A stretch of 64,000 bases of DNA from Bog-756 sp963776225 (GCA_963776225.1 CAVZLL010000001.1:124001-188000), one strand, 5' to 3'. Positions 24,590-33,655 are shown, counted from the stretch's first letter. Notes: generated by a model not told the origin, from the sequence alone. Program-made: numbers and translations.

Positions 24590-26032
24590 TCACCCCATCC
24601 GCAGTGTGGGCCAGCGGCCACGCCGGTCGGGGCCGAGCAGCATCTGGGTGTAGGCCCCACCGAGGTGGGTCGACCGCCAGCTGAGCATCGACTGTGCCAG
24701 CGGGAGCACGATGTCGGGATCACCGACGGAGGTGTGCCAGGACGGGTCGGCGGCGAGGTCGAAGCACAGCCACGTCCCGTCGGCGAACTGGACGTACGCG
24801 TGAGTCGGCGTGCGCTCGACGGCGAGGTTACGACGTTCGAGTCCGGGATCGGGTCCGCCGGACTCGCGGTGGGGGCCGATGAGCTGGTCGCGCCAGTCCC
24901 ACTCGTAATGCGCCGCGCCACGCCACCGTCGCGGGGTCTCTCCGGCGAGGAAGGGGACGAGAGAGGTGCCGTCGCACTGACCAGGCACGTCGAGCCCGAG
25001 CAGCTCGGCGATGGTCGGGAGCAGATCGACCGCCTCGGTGAACTCCTGGACGACCCGGCCGGTCGATGCCGAGTGCCGGGGGTCGCGGACGAGGAACGGG
25101 ACGCGGTAGCTCTGCTCGAAGTAGCCCAGCTTCCCGAGGAGCCCGTGGTCACCGAGCTGCTCCCCGTGGTCGGAGGTGAGCACGATCACCGTCCCGTCGT
25201 ACTGGGCGATCGTCTCCAGGTGCTCGACGACCCGCCCGATCTGGTCGTCGACCTCGGAGACCATCCCGAAGTACTGCGCCCGGAGCTCGGCCAGTGCCGC
25301 CGGGTCGGCCGGTGCGGCGCAGGCCGGGAGGTCGAGGAACGCGGCGTGCAACCGATGGAGATCCTTGCCCGCCGGGATCGGCGCGGCCACGTCCGCCGGC
25401 GCGTACCGGGTCGACCAGAGGCCGGCCGCGGCATAGGGAGGGTGCGGTCGGAAGTAGCTCGCGTGGGCGAACCACGGGCCGTCCTGCCGGTCGATCCAGT
25501 CGAGCAGGCCCCCGGTGAGAAAGGCGGACGCGCTCTGGTCGGCCGGTCGCTCCGACTCGGTCCGGAGCGCATCGCGTGGGGTGAGGGTGCCATGGCCGAG
25601 GGACTCGAGCCGGGCGAGCCAGCCGACGAACCGGCCGTCGAGGGGCAGGACCGGGTCGAACCCGGGCAGGACACCCTCGTAGGTGTCGAGGCGCGGGTCG
25701 TCGGCTCTGAGGACAGTCGCCGGGTCGACCCCCTGGTCGGTGTAGCCGAAGAGGGCAGGCGCGTATCCCGCGCGGCCGGCGAGCCACGCCAGATTGTCGA
25801 ATCGGTCCTCGAGCGGAGTGCCGTTGGCCACCACCCGGTGGTTCATCTGGTACATCCCTGTGTAGAGCGAGGCCCGGCCCGGAGCACAGGGTGCGGCCTG
25901 GCTGTAGTGCGAGGCGAAACGGACCCCCTCGGCCGCGAGCCGGTCCAGGTGCGGCGTGCGCACGAGCGGGTGCCCGGCCGACGAGAGGCAGTCCCACCGG
26001 AACTGGTCGAGCGTCACCAGGAGAACGTTCAC
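24590..26032 (-). CDS. Sulfatase (alkaline-phosphatase superfamily)
   Basis: A 480-residue hydrolase cleaving a sulfate or phosphonate/phosphate ester. The formylglycine motif CxPxR is intact at residues 49-53 (APCAPGRASLYTGMY), so it needs a maturation enzyme, not encoded here. Metal-binding parts include TLDQFRWD at the N-terminus and VIVLTSDHGEQLGDHGLLGK. No signal peptide, hence cytoplasmic. GTG 26032 (NVLLVTLDQ) is preferred over ATG 26083, which adds residues unlike the family. DQ in place of DD at the N-terminal metal site is common in choline-sulfatase and phosphonate-monoester-hydrolase-like members. The substrate is unknown. Confidence 0.9.
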   Translation of the reverse strand: MNVLLVTLDQFRWDCLSSAGHPLVRTPHLDRLAAEGVRFASHYSQAAPCAPGRASLYTGMYQMNHRVVANGTPLEDRFDNLAWLAGRAGYAPALFGYTDQGVDPATVLRADDPRLDTYEGVLPGFDPVLPLDGRFVGWLARLESLGHGTLTPRDALRTESERPADQSASAFLTGGLLDWIDRQDGPWFAHASYFRPHPPYAAAGLWSTRYAPADVAAPIPAGKDLHRLHAAFLDLPACAAPADPAALAELRAQYFGMVSEVDDQIGRVVEHLETIAQYDGTVIVLTSDHGEQLGDHGLLGKLGYFEQSYRVPFLVRDPRHSASTGRVVQEFTEAVDLLPTIAELLGLDVPGQCDGTSLVPFLAGETPRRWRGAAHYEWDWRDQLIGPHRESGGPDPGLERRNLAVERTPTHAYVQFADGTWLCFDLAADPSWHTSVGDPDIVLPLAQSMLSWRSTHLGGAYTQMLLGPDRRGRWPTLRMG

Positions 26033-26130
26033 AGCTTCACTCTTGCAGTCCCCCCATTGGACGACCACCGTGCCCGGGAGCACCGCGGGCCCTGCTGCGG
26101 TCGACGAGCACCCCGGAACGGTTGCAGGCC

Positions 26131-27834
26131 GTGACCGGGGCGATCGGACGACACGGTGCGGGAGGCGCGGCGCTGCGGGTCGTCGTGGTCGGTGGGGTGG
26201 CCGGCGGGATGTCGGCGGCGGCCCGACTGCGGCGACTCGACGAGCAGGCCCGGATCACCGTCGTCGAGCGCTCCGGGCACGTCTCGTACGCCAACTGCGG
26301 CCTCCCCTACTTCGTGGGCGGGGTGATCGAGGACGAGGACGACCTCCTGCTCCAGACGCCACGGCGCCTCTTCGAGCGGTTCCGCCTCGACGCGCGGGTG
26401 AACACCGAGGTGACCGGCATCGACCGCGCCGCCCACCAGGTCACGGTCCGGTCCACGCTCGACGACGCGCAGGACACCCTCCCCTACGACAAGCTCGTCC
26501 TCAGCCCGGGTGCCGCGCCGATCCGTCCCCCGATCCCGGGCATCGAGCGTGTGCGCCTCCTGCGAACCGTCGAGGACGCTGAGCGGCTGGTCCGCGACGT
26601 GACCGGGAAGCCGGCCGACGCGGTGGTCGTCGGCGGGGGGTTCGTCGGCCTGGAGACGGCCGAGAACCTGGCCGAGACCGGCATCGCGGTCACCGTGGTC
26701 GAGGCGGCCGACCAGCTCCTCTCGCCACTCGATCCCGAACTTGCCGTCCTGGTCGGTGCCGAGCTCGAGGCCAACGGGGTCGCCGTGTTGACCGGTGTGG
26801 CGGTGACCGAGGTCACCGGATCGGGGGTGAGCCTGGCCGACGGACGTACGATCGCCGGCCAGCTGGTGGTCGGCGCGATCGGGGTCAGGCCCGACGTGCT
26901 CCTCGCCGAGGTGGCGGGACTCGCACTCGGACCCAATGGGGGCATCGCGGTCGATCCGTCTGGGGTGACCAGCGACCCGGACATCTACGCGGTCGGCGAC
27001 GCCGTGGAGAAGAACGACCGGATCGGGGGCGGTCACTCGCTCATCGCGCTGGCCAACCTGGCCAACCGGCAGGGCCGGCGCGCGGCCGACCACATCGCCG
27101 GTCTCCCGGTACGGGACGCCCCCTCGTCGGGTACGGCCATCGTCAAGGTCTTCGGGCTCGCCGCCGCGGTCACCGGGTGGAACGAGCGGCGCCTTCGCTC
27201 GGCCGGCCGGCCCTATCGGACCGTGCGGTCCCATCCGATGAGCCACGCGACCTACTACCCCGGCGCGGAGCAGATGGCGCTCAAGCTCCTCTTCGATCCC
27301 ACCACCGGCGAGATCCTCGGGGCCCAGGGAGTCGGCCGCAGTGGGGTCGACAAGCGCATCGACGTGCTGGCGACCGCGATGGCCGGCCGCATCCCCGCGG
27401 AGCGGCTCGCCGATCTCGAGCTCGCCTATGCCCCCCCGTTCTCCTCCGCCAAGGACCCGGTCAACATGCTCGGCTACATGGCGGAGAACGTCCGATCCGG
27501 AGAGTGCGACGTGGTCGAACCCGGCGAGATCGCCGGGCTGCACTCGTCCGGTTGGACCCTGCTCGACGTCCGAACCCCGGAGGAGCATCTGCGCGGAACC
27601 ATCCCCGGGGCGGTGTCCGCGCCGCTCGACTCGCTCCGGGATGATCTCGTCGGCATGGGGAGCGGGCCGTTCGTCGTCTTCTGCGAGGTGGGCCAGCGCG
27701 GCCACACGGCCACCACCCTCCTCCACGAGCTCGGCTTCACGGCCCGCAACCTGGACGGCGGGTACCGGACCTGGGCGGCGTGGGAGGCAGCCGAGGCGGG
27801 AGCACCCCGGCGACTCGTCGGATCGGCACCCTGA
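26131..27834 (+). CDS. CoA-disulfide reductase/NADH oxidase fused to rhodanese
   Basis: A 567-residue flavoprotein. Residues about 15-470 form a pyridine-nucleotide-disulfide oxidoreductase with GGVAGGMSAA (FAD), the redox-active single Cys56 in SYANCGLPY, VVGGGFVGLETAENL (NADH) and YAVGDAVE, followed by the dimerisation domain (AYAPPFSSAKDPVNMLG). Residues about 475-560 are a rhodanese domain with active-site Cys in VVFCEVGQRGHTA. This is the CoADR-RHD architecture, linked to CoA-disulfide or CoA-polysulfide reduction. The start is uncertain: GTG 26131 is used; TTG 26122 is also possible. Divergent from the sulfatase. Confidence 0.93.
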   Translation: MTGAIGRHGAGGAALRVVVVGGVAGGMSAAARLRRLDEQARITVVERSGHVSYANCGLPYFVGGVIEDEDDLLLQTPRRLFERFRLDARVNTEVTGIDRAAHQVTVRSTLDDAQDTLPYDKLVLSPGAAPIRPPIPGIERVRLLRTVEDAERLVRDVTGKPADAVVVGGGFVGLETAENLAETGIAVTVVEAADQLLSPLDPELAVLVGAELEANGVAVLTGVAVTEVTGSGVSLADGRTIAGQLVVGAIGVRPDVLLAEVAGLALGPNGGIAVDPSGVTSDPDIYAVGDAVEKNDRIGGGHSLIALANLANRQGRRAADHIAGLPVRDAPSSGTAIVKVFGLAAAVTGWNERRLRSAGRPYRTVRSHPMSHATYYPGAEQMALKLLFDPTTGEILGAQGVGRSGVDKRIDVLATAMAGRIPAERLADLELAYAPPFSSAKDPVNMLGYMAENVRSGECDVVEPGEIAGLHSSGWTLLDVRTPEEHLRGTIPGAVSAPLDSLRDDLVGMGSGPFVVFCEVGQRGHTATTLLHELGFTARNLDGGYRTWAAWEAAEAGAPRRLVGSAP

Positions 27835-27854
27835 CCACTCCGGCGCCGAGCCGT

Positions 27855-28850
27855 TCAGGACGTTGCCCGCACCGGACCGATGTACGCCTCGATGGCCCGG
27901 GCGAGACCCCGGGCGATCACCTGGTGGCCGTCGGCGCTCGCCGCGATGGAGGCCTCGAAGGGGTCGGTCAGGTAGAGCGGCTCGATGAGGGCCCCGGGCA
28001 TCACGCTGGGGGTCGTGAAGTACCCGGGTGCCGCGGGACCGAGCAGCAGGACGTGCCCGTATCGGGCGGCGCCCTCGGCCACCGCTCCGCCCGACGTGGT
28101 CGGGACGAGCGATCCCTCCTTGTCGTCGGTGACCACACCGGCGTCGGGGATGTCCCATCCGCGGGCGTTCATCGCCGCCAGGACGTCGCGCTGCACCACC
28201 GTGGCGAGACGGAGGTTGGCCCCGGCGAACGGCCGGGCCGGGTCCCAGGTGGTCAGGCTCCCCGCATCCGAGGGGGAGCCGCCACTGTCGAAGTAGATCC
28301 CGACGAGGACGGCTGCGCCGGACAGGTCGGCGCACACGTCGCGGGCCACGACGTCGTCGTGCACGCCCTGCAGACTGAGGATCGACCCCGAGCGGTCGGC
28401 CGGGGTGAGCCGGGCCACCGAGCTGTCCGTCGTGCGGGAGACCACGACCCGGAACCCGGCCGCCCGCAGCAGGGTGGCAGTCTCGAGCTCGACCGGCAGT
28501 GTCTGCATCGACTCCTCGACGGTCGCACCCGAGGTGGTCGTGCCGATCGCCCCCGGGTCGACCCCGCCGTGCCCGGCATCGAGGAAGACCGTGGTGTGAC
28601 GGTCCCCGGCGGTCGGCGGGTAGGCGACGCACGCGCCCGTGGAGAAGGCCGACGGGTCGAGGGCGGTGCCTCCGTCGCCGGCTCCCGGGCCGGCGACCTC
28701 CTCCCGGTGCCAGACCAGGTATCCGGCCACCGCGACCAGGACCACCAGTGCGAGCAGCAGGACGGTGGGGAGGCGCCGGCGACGGGGAGCGCTCCCGGCC
28801 ACCGGGGGGCGCCGTGCAGCCGGGGCCCTGACGGTGTCGCGCGTGGTCAC
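27855..28850 (-). CDS. N-acetylmuramoyl-L-alanine amidase-like membrane protein, altered zinc site
   Basis: A 331-residue protein with a basic N-terminus and one membrane anchor (about residues 29-46, LPTVLLLALVVLVAVAGY), then an Amidase_3 domain on the outside. The first zinc His (FLDAGHGGVDPG) and Glu (ATVEES) are visible, and a Glu follows in ALIEPLYLTDPFEA. The second zinc His, normally in S-x-H-A-D/N, reads GIYFDSGGS, with Tyr in place of His. It may bind wall without cutting, or use another ligand. Convergent with the CoA-disulfide reductase gene, 20 bp apart. Confidence 0.8.
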   Translation of the reverse strand: MTTRDTVRAPAARRPPVAGSAPRRRRLPTVLLLALVVLVAVAGYLVWHREEVAGPGAGDGGTALDPSAFSTGACVAYPPTAGDRHTTVFLDAGHGGVDPGAIGTTTSGATVEESMQTLPVELETATLLRAAGFRVVVSRTTDSSVARLTPADRSGSILSLQGVHDDVVARDVCADLSGAAVLVGIYFDSGGSPSDAGSLTTWDPARPFAGANLRLATVVQRDVLAAMNARGWDIPDAGVVTDDKEGSLVPTTSGGAVAEGAARYGHVLLLGPAAPGYFTTPSVMPGALIEPLYLTDPFEASIAASADGHQVIARGLARAIEAYIGPVRATS

Positions 28851-28873
28851 CCGGTCATTGAACCAGCCGTGAC

Positions 28874-28895
28874 GGGGCCCGGGACTTCGGGCCCC
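28874..28895 (-). terminator. Hairpin terminator after secreted beta-propeller gene
   Basis: GGGGCCCG / CGGGCCCC (28874-28881 and 28888-28895), a perfect 8-bp GC stem with a 6-nt loop and partial flanking pairing (CGTG/CACG). It lies 53 bp downstream of the beta-propeller stop and 24 bp upstream of the amidase start, so it probably separates those two minus-strand units. Confidence 0.6.
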
Positions 28896-28947
28896 GCCAC
28901 GGATGACTCGGATCAGATCCGCACGGAGCGGACCGGGTGCCGCCTCC

Positions 28948-30138
28948 TCAGAAGCCGGACCGGTGGGTGCCGGTGGCGGCGAGACCGAAGGTCCCGGCCG
29001 GCAGGCCGGTCACGAGCGGCGTCGACGGGCCGAGGGTTCCCGACGCGGAGATGCCCGAGGCGTCGATCCCCAGGTTGTCGGCGATGAGGAGGCTCGAGCC
29101 GGACACCGCGAGGTCGGTGTCACCGACACCGGGGCTGGCCTGCACGTCGGGGTTGAGCAGGCCGAGGGTGCCCGCTGACGACACCGAGTAGGCAGAGACC
29201 GTCCCGGAGTGGGCGTTCGACGTGAAGGCCTCGGTCTGGTTCCCGTTCCCGGTCAGCGCGACCCAACAGGGAGCCAGCTGGAAGTCCGCCACCTGGCTGA
29301 TCTGGGTAACCGAGCCGTCGGGACGGACCGAGAAGGTGGCCAGGCCACCGAAGGCCGCCTCGGAGACGACTGCGACGCCGTCCCGCGTGAAGGCGAAGCC
29401 GTAGGGGCCGGTGTTCGCGGCGAGCGTGGTGGTGACCGCCGGGTCGGCCAGGCCGAACCGGTCGACCGGGAACACGTCGATGGTGTTGCTCGCCTTCTCG
29501 GTCACGACCAGATCCCGGCCGTCGGGTGTGAAGCCGATCTGTTCGGGCGAGGACGCTGCAGAGTTGAGCGGTTGCTCCGAGATGGCCTGATGGAAGAACA
29601 GCCCTCCGAACACGTCGAACCCGCCGATGTCGGCCGGAGTCGTGGCGTTGCCCGCGTTGAGCGCGTAGACGGAGGGCCCGTTCACGGTCACGCTGATCGG
29701 GTCCACCCCGCCGGAGCCGACCGTCTCGACGAGCTGCAGGGTCCCGTCATCGCCGACCAGGAACACGCTCACGTTGTCCGAGCCGCCGTTGACGACCGCG
29801 AGCACCCTGCCCCCGTCGCCGAGGGTCACCCCGCCCTGCGAGGCGGGGGAGGCACCCGTCCCGGTCCCTCCGGTCGGGTACGAGCCGACCTGGGTCAGAC
29901 CGCCCCCCGGGTCGGTCCGGTAGGCGAGCACCTGGTTGCCGGCGACCTGGTTTGTCTCGGTGTACACGGTTCCGGAGTCGGCCCGCTGACCGTGCGAGAG
30001 CGGCTCGGCCGAGGCGCTTCCGGCGCCGAGGGTGACCACTCCGGCGGCGGCGATGCCGGCGCTCGCGGCGGCGATGCCGAGACGGCCCCGAACGCTGAGC
30101 CGGTGACGGGCGCGCCGGGTGAACGAATTATCGGGCAT
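28948..30138 (-). CDS. Secreted beta-propeller protein (lactonase-like)
   Basis: A 396-residue exported protein. ATG 30138 follows AAGGAG; the signal peptide has twin Arg (FTRRARHR and RGRLGIAAA) and a hydrophobic core ending ASAEP. The mature part is a seven-bladed propeller of the 6-phosphogluconolactonase/YVTN type with repeats such as VLAVVNGGSDNVSVF, IGFTPDGRDLVVTEKASNTI and FAFTRDGVAVVSE. Many secreted members have no proven lactonase activity. It starts 86 bp after the toroid-protein gene on the same strand, so the pair is likely one operon of envelope proteins. Confidence 0.85.
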   Translation of the reverse strand: MPDNSFTRRARHRLSVRGRLGIAAASAGIAAAGVVTLGAGSASAEPLSHGQRADSGTVYTETNQVAGNQVLAYRTDPGGGLTQVGSYPTGGTGTGASPASQGGVTLGDGGRVLAVVNGGSDNVSVFLVGDDGTLQLVETVGSGGVDPISVTVNGPSVYALNAGNATTPADIGGFDVFGGLFFHQAISEQPLNSAASSPEQIGFTPDGRDLVVTEKASNTIDVFPVDRFGLADPAVTTTLAANTGPYGFAFTRDGVAVVSEAAFGGLATFSVRPDGSVTQISQVADFQLAPCWVALTGNGNQTEAFTSNAHSGTVSAYSVSSAGTLGLLNPDVQASPGVGDTDLAVSGSSLLIADNLGIDASGISASGTLGPSTPLVTGLPAGTFGLAATGTHRSGF

Positions 30139-30224
30139 TGGGTGAGCTCCTTTCGGGCAGGGACCGCTGATCGGCCCCACGCCGGTACCGTCACCGGCCC
30201 TCCGAAGGGCGTTACACCCCGCGG

Positions 30225-31586
30225 TCAGGAGACGGTGATCGAGAACACTTTCCATCCGAGGTTGTCGGTCATCGGGGAGGTGGTCGTCCTGGTGTCGTGC
30301 AGCCCGACGACGAACCTCGAGGTCCCGGTCCCGGTCGGCGTGCCCGAGACGACTCCCGTCGACCCGTCGAGCGAGAGTCCCGACGGCAGCGTGCCGGTGC
30401 CGGGAAGCACCAGCCAGGTATAGGGCGGGTTCCCCCCGCGCGCGGCGATCCTGGCCGAGTACGGGTGACCGACCGTGCCAGCGGGGAGGGAGTGGGTCGT
30501 CACGGTCAGGTCGAAGGGGAACTTGACCTCGGCCATCGCAGGCGCCGCCTGGTAGGTGGCCAAGGTGTCGGGGGTGCTGCTGCCCGGAAAGAAGAAGGCG
30601 CCGCTGCCCGTTCCCGAGGTGAGCTGGAAGGCGCGCAACGCGGAGACCGGGTCAGCCGCGCCCTTGACCAGCGCGGTGGCCGAGGGCGACTTGGCGAGCG
30701 CGAGGATCGCCTGGACGACCAGTGCGGTCGAGTCCGGGTCGGTGCTGCCCGGGGCGCTGGTCGAGTTCGGTTCGTACCCCCATCCGGCGTCGGCGTCCTC
30801 GGCGTGCACGAGGAACTGCCAGGCCGAGGAGGCGCGGGTGGTCCCGAGCACGCCGACCGCGGAGAGACCCATGACCGCCAGCGCGGTCGAGTTGGTGTCG
30901 GGACCCTCGAAGCTCGCCGGGTTCCCGTTGCAGGGATTGCTCGAGGTGATCAGGCTGGTCCACCCCCCGTCCGGGCACTGCTGCTTGGCGAGCCAGCTCT
31001 CTGCAGCGGTGAGCTGGCTCCCGGTCGACACGCCCGCCGCGGCGAGCGCGGTCAGGGAGAGCCCCTGGCGGTAGGCGCCGTCGTAGGTCGCGCTCTGCAC
31101 TCCGAACAGTCCCGCGGTCGAACCGGACCTGCGCTGGGTGGCGAGCAGCCGGGAGACCAGGTCGGTCCCCCCGAACGTGCGCGGGTCGGCGTAGGCCGCG
31201 TGGGCGTCGAGGATGAGCAACGCGAGCTGGCCCGGGCCGTCCATGCCGTCCACGGTCACGTAGGCATCGACGTGCGACGCCAGGTAGGAGAGTGCCGCGT
31301 GCACTCCGGTCGGGTCGACGCCGGCGCTGACCAGGGCGAGGACCGTGTTGGCGGTCGCGGCGAGATCCGGCTGGCCCGGGGTGGTGGACGAGGGGATGTA
31401 CCCGGAGGAGGTCAGTTGTCCGGCGAGCCACTCGGCGCCCTTCTGGGCGGACGACACCTGGGGAAGGGACGGGGGCGCCCCGGAGGGGGGCGGGGCGGAT
31501 GCGGAGGCCGCTGCCGGTGCCGCGGCAGCGGTGCACGACAGCGCGCACGCGAGGGCGGCGGTCGCAAGGAGGCGGGTGCGGGACAT
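30225..31586 (-). CDS. Secreted alpha-toroid repeat protein with C-terminal Ig-like domain
   Basis: A 453-residue exported protein from ATG 31586 (GGAAAGAG upstream). The Sec signal ends in AAAPAAASA. Residues about 45-360 are alpha-alpha toroid repeats of the prenyltransferase/terpene-cyclase fold: KGAEWLAGQL, WLAKQQCPDGGWTSL, NSTALAVMGLSAVGV, DADAGWGYEPN, DSTALVVQAILAL. No DxDD or prenyltransferase zinc site is seen, so a catalytic cyclase is unlikely; a binding role like intrinsic factor is possible. The last 90 residues (LPAGTVGHPYSARIAARGG) match a putative-Ig (He_PIG) domain. No sortase signal or membrane tail. Confidence 0.8.
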   Translation of the reverse strand: MSRTRLLATAALACALSCTAAAAPAAASASAPPPSGAPPSLPQVSSAQKGAEWLAGQLTSSGYIPSSTTPGQPDLAATANTVLALVSAGVDPTGVHAALSYLASHVDAYVTVDGMDGPGQLALLILDAHAAYADPRTFGGTDLVSRLLATQRRSGSTAGLFGVQSATYDGAYRQGLSLTALAAAGVSTGSQLTAAESWLAKQQCPDGGWTSLITSSNPCNGNPASFEGPDTNSTALAVMGLSAVGVLGTTRASSAWQFLVHAEDADAGWGYEPNSTSAPGSTDPDSTALVVQAILALAKSPSATALVKGAADPVSALRAFQLTSGTGSGAFFFPGSSTPDTLATYQAAPAMAEVKFPFDLTVTTHSLPAGTVGHPYSARIAARGGNPPYTWLVLPGTGTLPSGLSLDGSTGVVSGTPTGTGTSRFVVGLHDTRTTTSPMTDNLGWKVFSITVS

Positions 31587-31810
31587 GTGGTCGCTCTTTC
31601 CGGGCAGCGACCCGGGAGACCCACAGATCGAACGGACCGGTGGCCGACCGAGTCCCTGCCGCATTTCTCGACGGGTACGGACTCATGGAGCAGAGCGGCG
31701 GTATCCCGACTTGTGACGAGCGACCTGCTCGCCACCCACGGTTGCGGACCAGTGCCGGACTTCGACCGGCTTCCCCGACGCACAGCTTGGACTGCAGGGC
31801 GACCGTAACA

Positions 31811-32016
31811 GATCGATCTACTTCGGGGCGACCGACCTCGACGCCGACGCGGCGAGAGCCGAGGGTCTCGGGGCAACCATCCTGGTGCAGCCCACCGACA
31901 TCCCGGACGACGCCGGACGGTTCGCGTTCCTCATGGACCCGCAGGGAGCGGTGTTCGGCCTCTTCAAGGGGTTGGACGCCGGGACGCCGGGACGCCGGCT
32001 CGTCAAGGAACCTTGA
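31811..32016 (+). pseudogene. VOC (glyoxalase/bleomycin resistance) C-terminal fragment
   Basis: An open stretch without a start codon encodes the last 60-odd residues of a VOC-superfamily protein: SIYFGATDLDADAARAEGLG, QPTDIPDDAGRFAFLMDPQG and AVFGLFKG, the usual C-terminal half. The N-terminal half is absent; upstream 200 bp holds only the promoter of the divergent toroid gene. It is a truncated remnant. A short tail (DAGTPGRRLVKEP) precedes the TGA at 32014-32016. Confidence 0.7.
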
Positions 32017-32032
32017 CGGATGAGGATCGGGG

Positions 32033-32344
32033 GTGCATGCTGAATCGGTGAGCCAAGGACCGTGGGAGCGATGGGAGTCGCTCCGATCGAGCGAAGACCC
32101 GGACCCGATCGAGGTCCTGGAGACCGTGGCCCACTTCCAGCGGTACTTCAAAGCGGTCGAGCGCGAGGCGATCCGGGCGGCACGCGGCCGAGGTCACACC
32201 TGGGAGGAGATCGGATCGTCCCTCGGACGGACCCGCCAGGCCGTGTGGCAGCGAGCGGACTCCGAGGCCTGGAAGCGGATCTCCGAGGACGGATGGTCCC
32301 GGAGTGCACAGGTCCGGTTCAAGATCGGACTCGATCTGCCCTGA
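32033..32344 (+). CDS. Small helix-turn-helix protein
   Basis: A 103-residue basic protein from GTG 32033 (GAGG 7 nt upstream); GTG 32048 is an alternative. The centre, AIRAARGRGHTWEEIG followed by SSLGRTRQAVWQR, is a sigma-region-4/MerR-like helix-turn-helix typical of small actinobacterial DNA-binding proteins. No effector domain is present. It directly follows the VOC remnant, so it could be a surviving partner gene. Targets unknown. Confidence 0.7.
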   Translation: MHAESVSQGPWERWESLRSSEDPDPIEVLETVAHFQRYFKAVEREAIRAARGRGHTWEEIGSSLGRTRQAVWQRADSEAWKRISEDGWSRSAQVRFKIGLDLP

Positions 32345-32518
32345 CCCTGAGCGCGCCGGGCGGAGCTCTCCATCCGATCGAGGAGTTCCACGGCACGGAG
32401 TTCCACAGGGGGGCGCCACGTGATAGCAAGTGCCGGAGCCGGAGCCAGTGCGGTCTCTCCGGTGAGCCGTGAGCGGGGAGCGGCTCAGCCCGACCCGAGA
32501 GAGGAACGACGAGTAACG

Positions 32519-33655
32519 ATGTCCACCCGGATTGTGATCCTCGGTGGCGGGTTCGGCGGCCTCGAGCTGTCGACCCGCCTCGCCGAAGAGCTCGGCGACC
32601 AGGTTCAGGTCACCCTCATCGACAAGAGCGATGCCTTCGTCTTCGGGTTCTCGAAGCTGGACGTGATGTTCGGTCGGAACAGCCTCCAGGACGTCCGTCT
32701 GCCCTATCGCGCCATCACCAGGCCCAACGTCGAATTCCGCCAAGAGACGGTGACCGCCATCGACGCCGCGAACAAGCGGGTGGTCACCGACCAGGGCGCC
32801 CACGACGCAGACATCCTGGTCATCGCGCTCGGGGCCGATCTCGACGTCGAGGCGACACCTGGGCTCGCCCAGTGCGGTCACGAGTTCTACTCACCCGAGG
32901 GAGCCGCGCAGCTCCGTCACGTCCTCGCCGGCTTCAGCGGAGGGGATATCGTCATCGCCGTCCTCGGCGGCTTCTTCAAATGTCCGCCGGCCCCCTACGA
33001 GACCGCCTTCATGCTGCACGATCTGCTGACCCGGCACGGCGTACGCGATGCGTGCACCATCAATCTGGTCACCCCGATGCCCAAGCCAATCCCCATCTCG
33101 GACGAGGTCTCCGGCGCGGTCCTGGCGCTCCTCGACGAGCGAGGCATCCGACACTCACATGCCACCTGGGTCGATCGCCTCGACCCGGAGACACAACGGG
33201 TGGTGCTCCGTGACGGGAACAGCGTTCCGTTCGACCTCGTCCTGGGCATCCCCGTCCATCGGGCTCCGCAGGTCGTCGTCGACTCGGGGCTCACCGATGA
33301 CGGATGGATCGCGGTCGATCCTGCCACCTTCGTCACCAAGTTCCCCGATGTCTATGCCGTCGGCGACATCACCAGCGCCCCGGTGCCGAGAGCCGGCGTG
33401 ATCGCCGAAGGAGAAGCGGCCACCGTCGCAGGGGTCCTGATCCACCAGCTCGCAGACGGCCCACCTCCCCCGCCGTTCGGCGGTGAGATCGTCTGTTACT
33501 TCGAGATGGGCGACCAGACCATCGGCCGCGTCAGGGCCAACTTCCTGTCCGGCCCGACACCCACGGCCCTGTACACACCTCCCTCGCTCGAGGGTGCCAG
33601 TGAAAAACGGCAGTTCGCCACCGAACGCCGCCGGCGCTGGTTCGGGCTCGACTGA
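32519..33655 (+). CDS. FAD-dependent oxidoreductase (sulfide:quinone reductase-like)
   Basis: A 378-residue two-dinucleotide-fold flavoprotein. FAD motif VILGGGFGGLELSTRLAEEL, second part IVIAVLGGFFKCPPAPYE, and YAVGDITSAPVPRAGV near the C-terminus. Cys119 and Cys155 (in KCPPAPYE) occupy the places of the redox cysteines in sulfide:quinone and flavocytochrome-c sulfide dehydrogenases, so sulfur oxidation is possible, though many relatives have unproven function. ATG 32519 follows GAGAGGA. It stands alone, with no cytochrome or sulfur partner adjacent; a second, clearer SQR-like gene is at the window end. Confidence 0.82.
   Translation: MSTRIVILGGGFGGLELSTRLAEELGDQVQVTLIDKSDAFVFGFSKLDVMFGRNSLQDVRLPYRAITRPNVEFRQETVTAIDAANKRVVTDQGAHDADILVIALGADLDVEATPGLAQCGHEFYSPEGAAQLRHVLAGFSGGDIVIAVLGGFFKCPPAPYETAFMLHDLLTRHGVRDACTINLVTPMPKPIPISDEVSGAVLALLDERGIRHSHATWVDRLDPETQRVVLRDGNSVPFDLVLGIPVHRAPQVVVDSGLTDDGWIAVDPATFVTKFPDVYAVGDITSAPVPRAGVIAEGEAATVAGVLIHQLADGPPPPPFGGEIVCYFEMGDQTIGRVRANFLSGPTPTALYTPPSLEGASEKRQFATERRRRWFGLD

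Noticed and set aside
26029..28632. 2.6-kb open frame antisense to the CoA-disulfide reductase
   Set aside because: No recognisable motif, composition typical of GC-rich antisense frames, and it lies over two well-supported genes.
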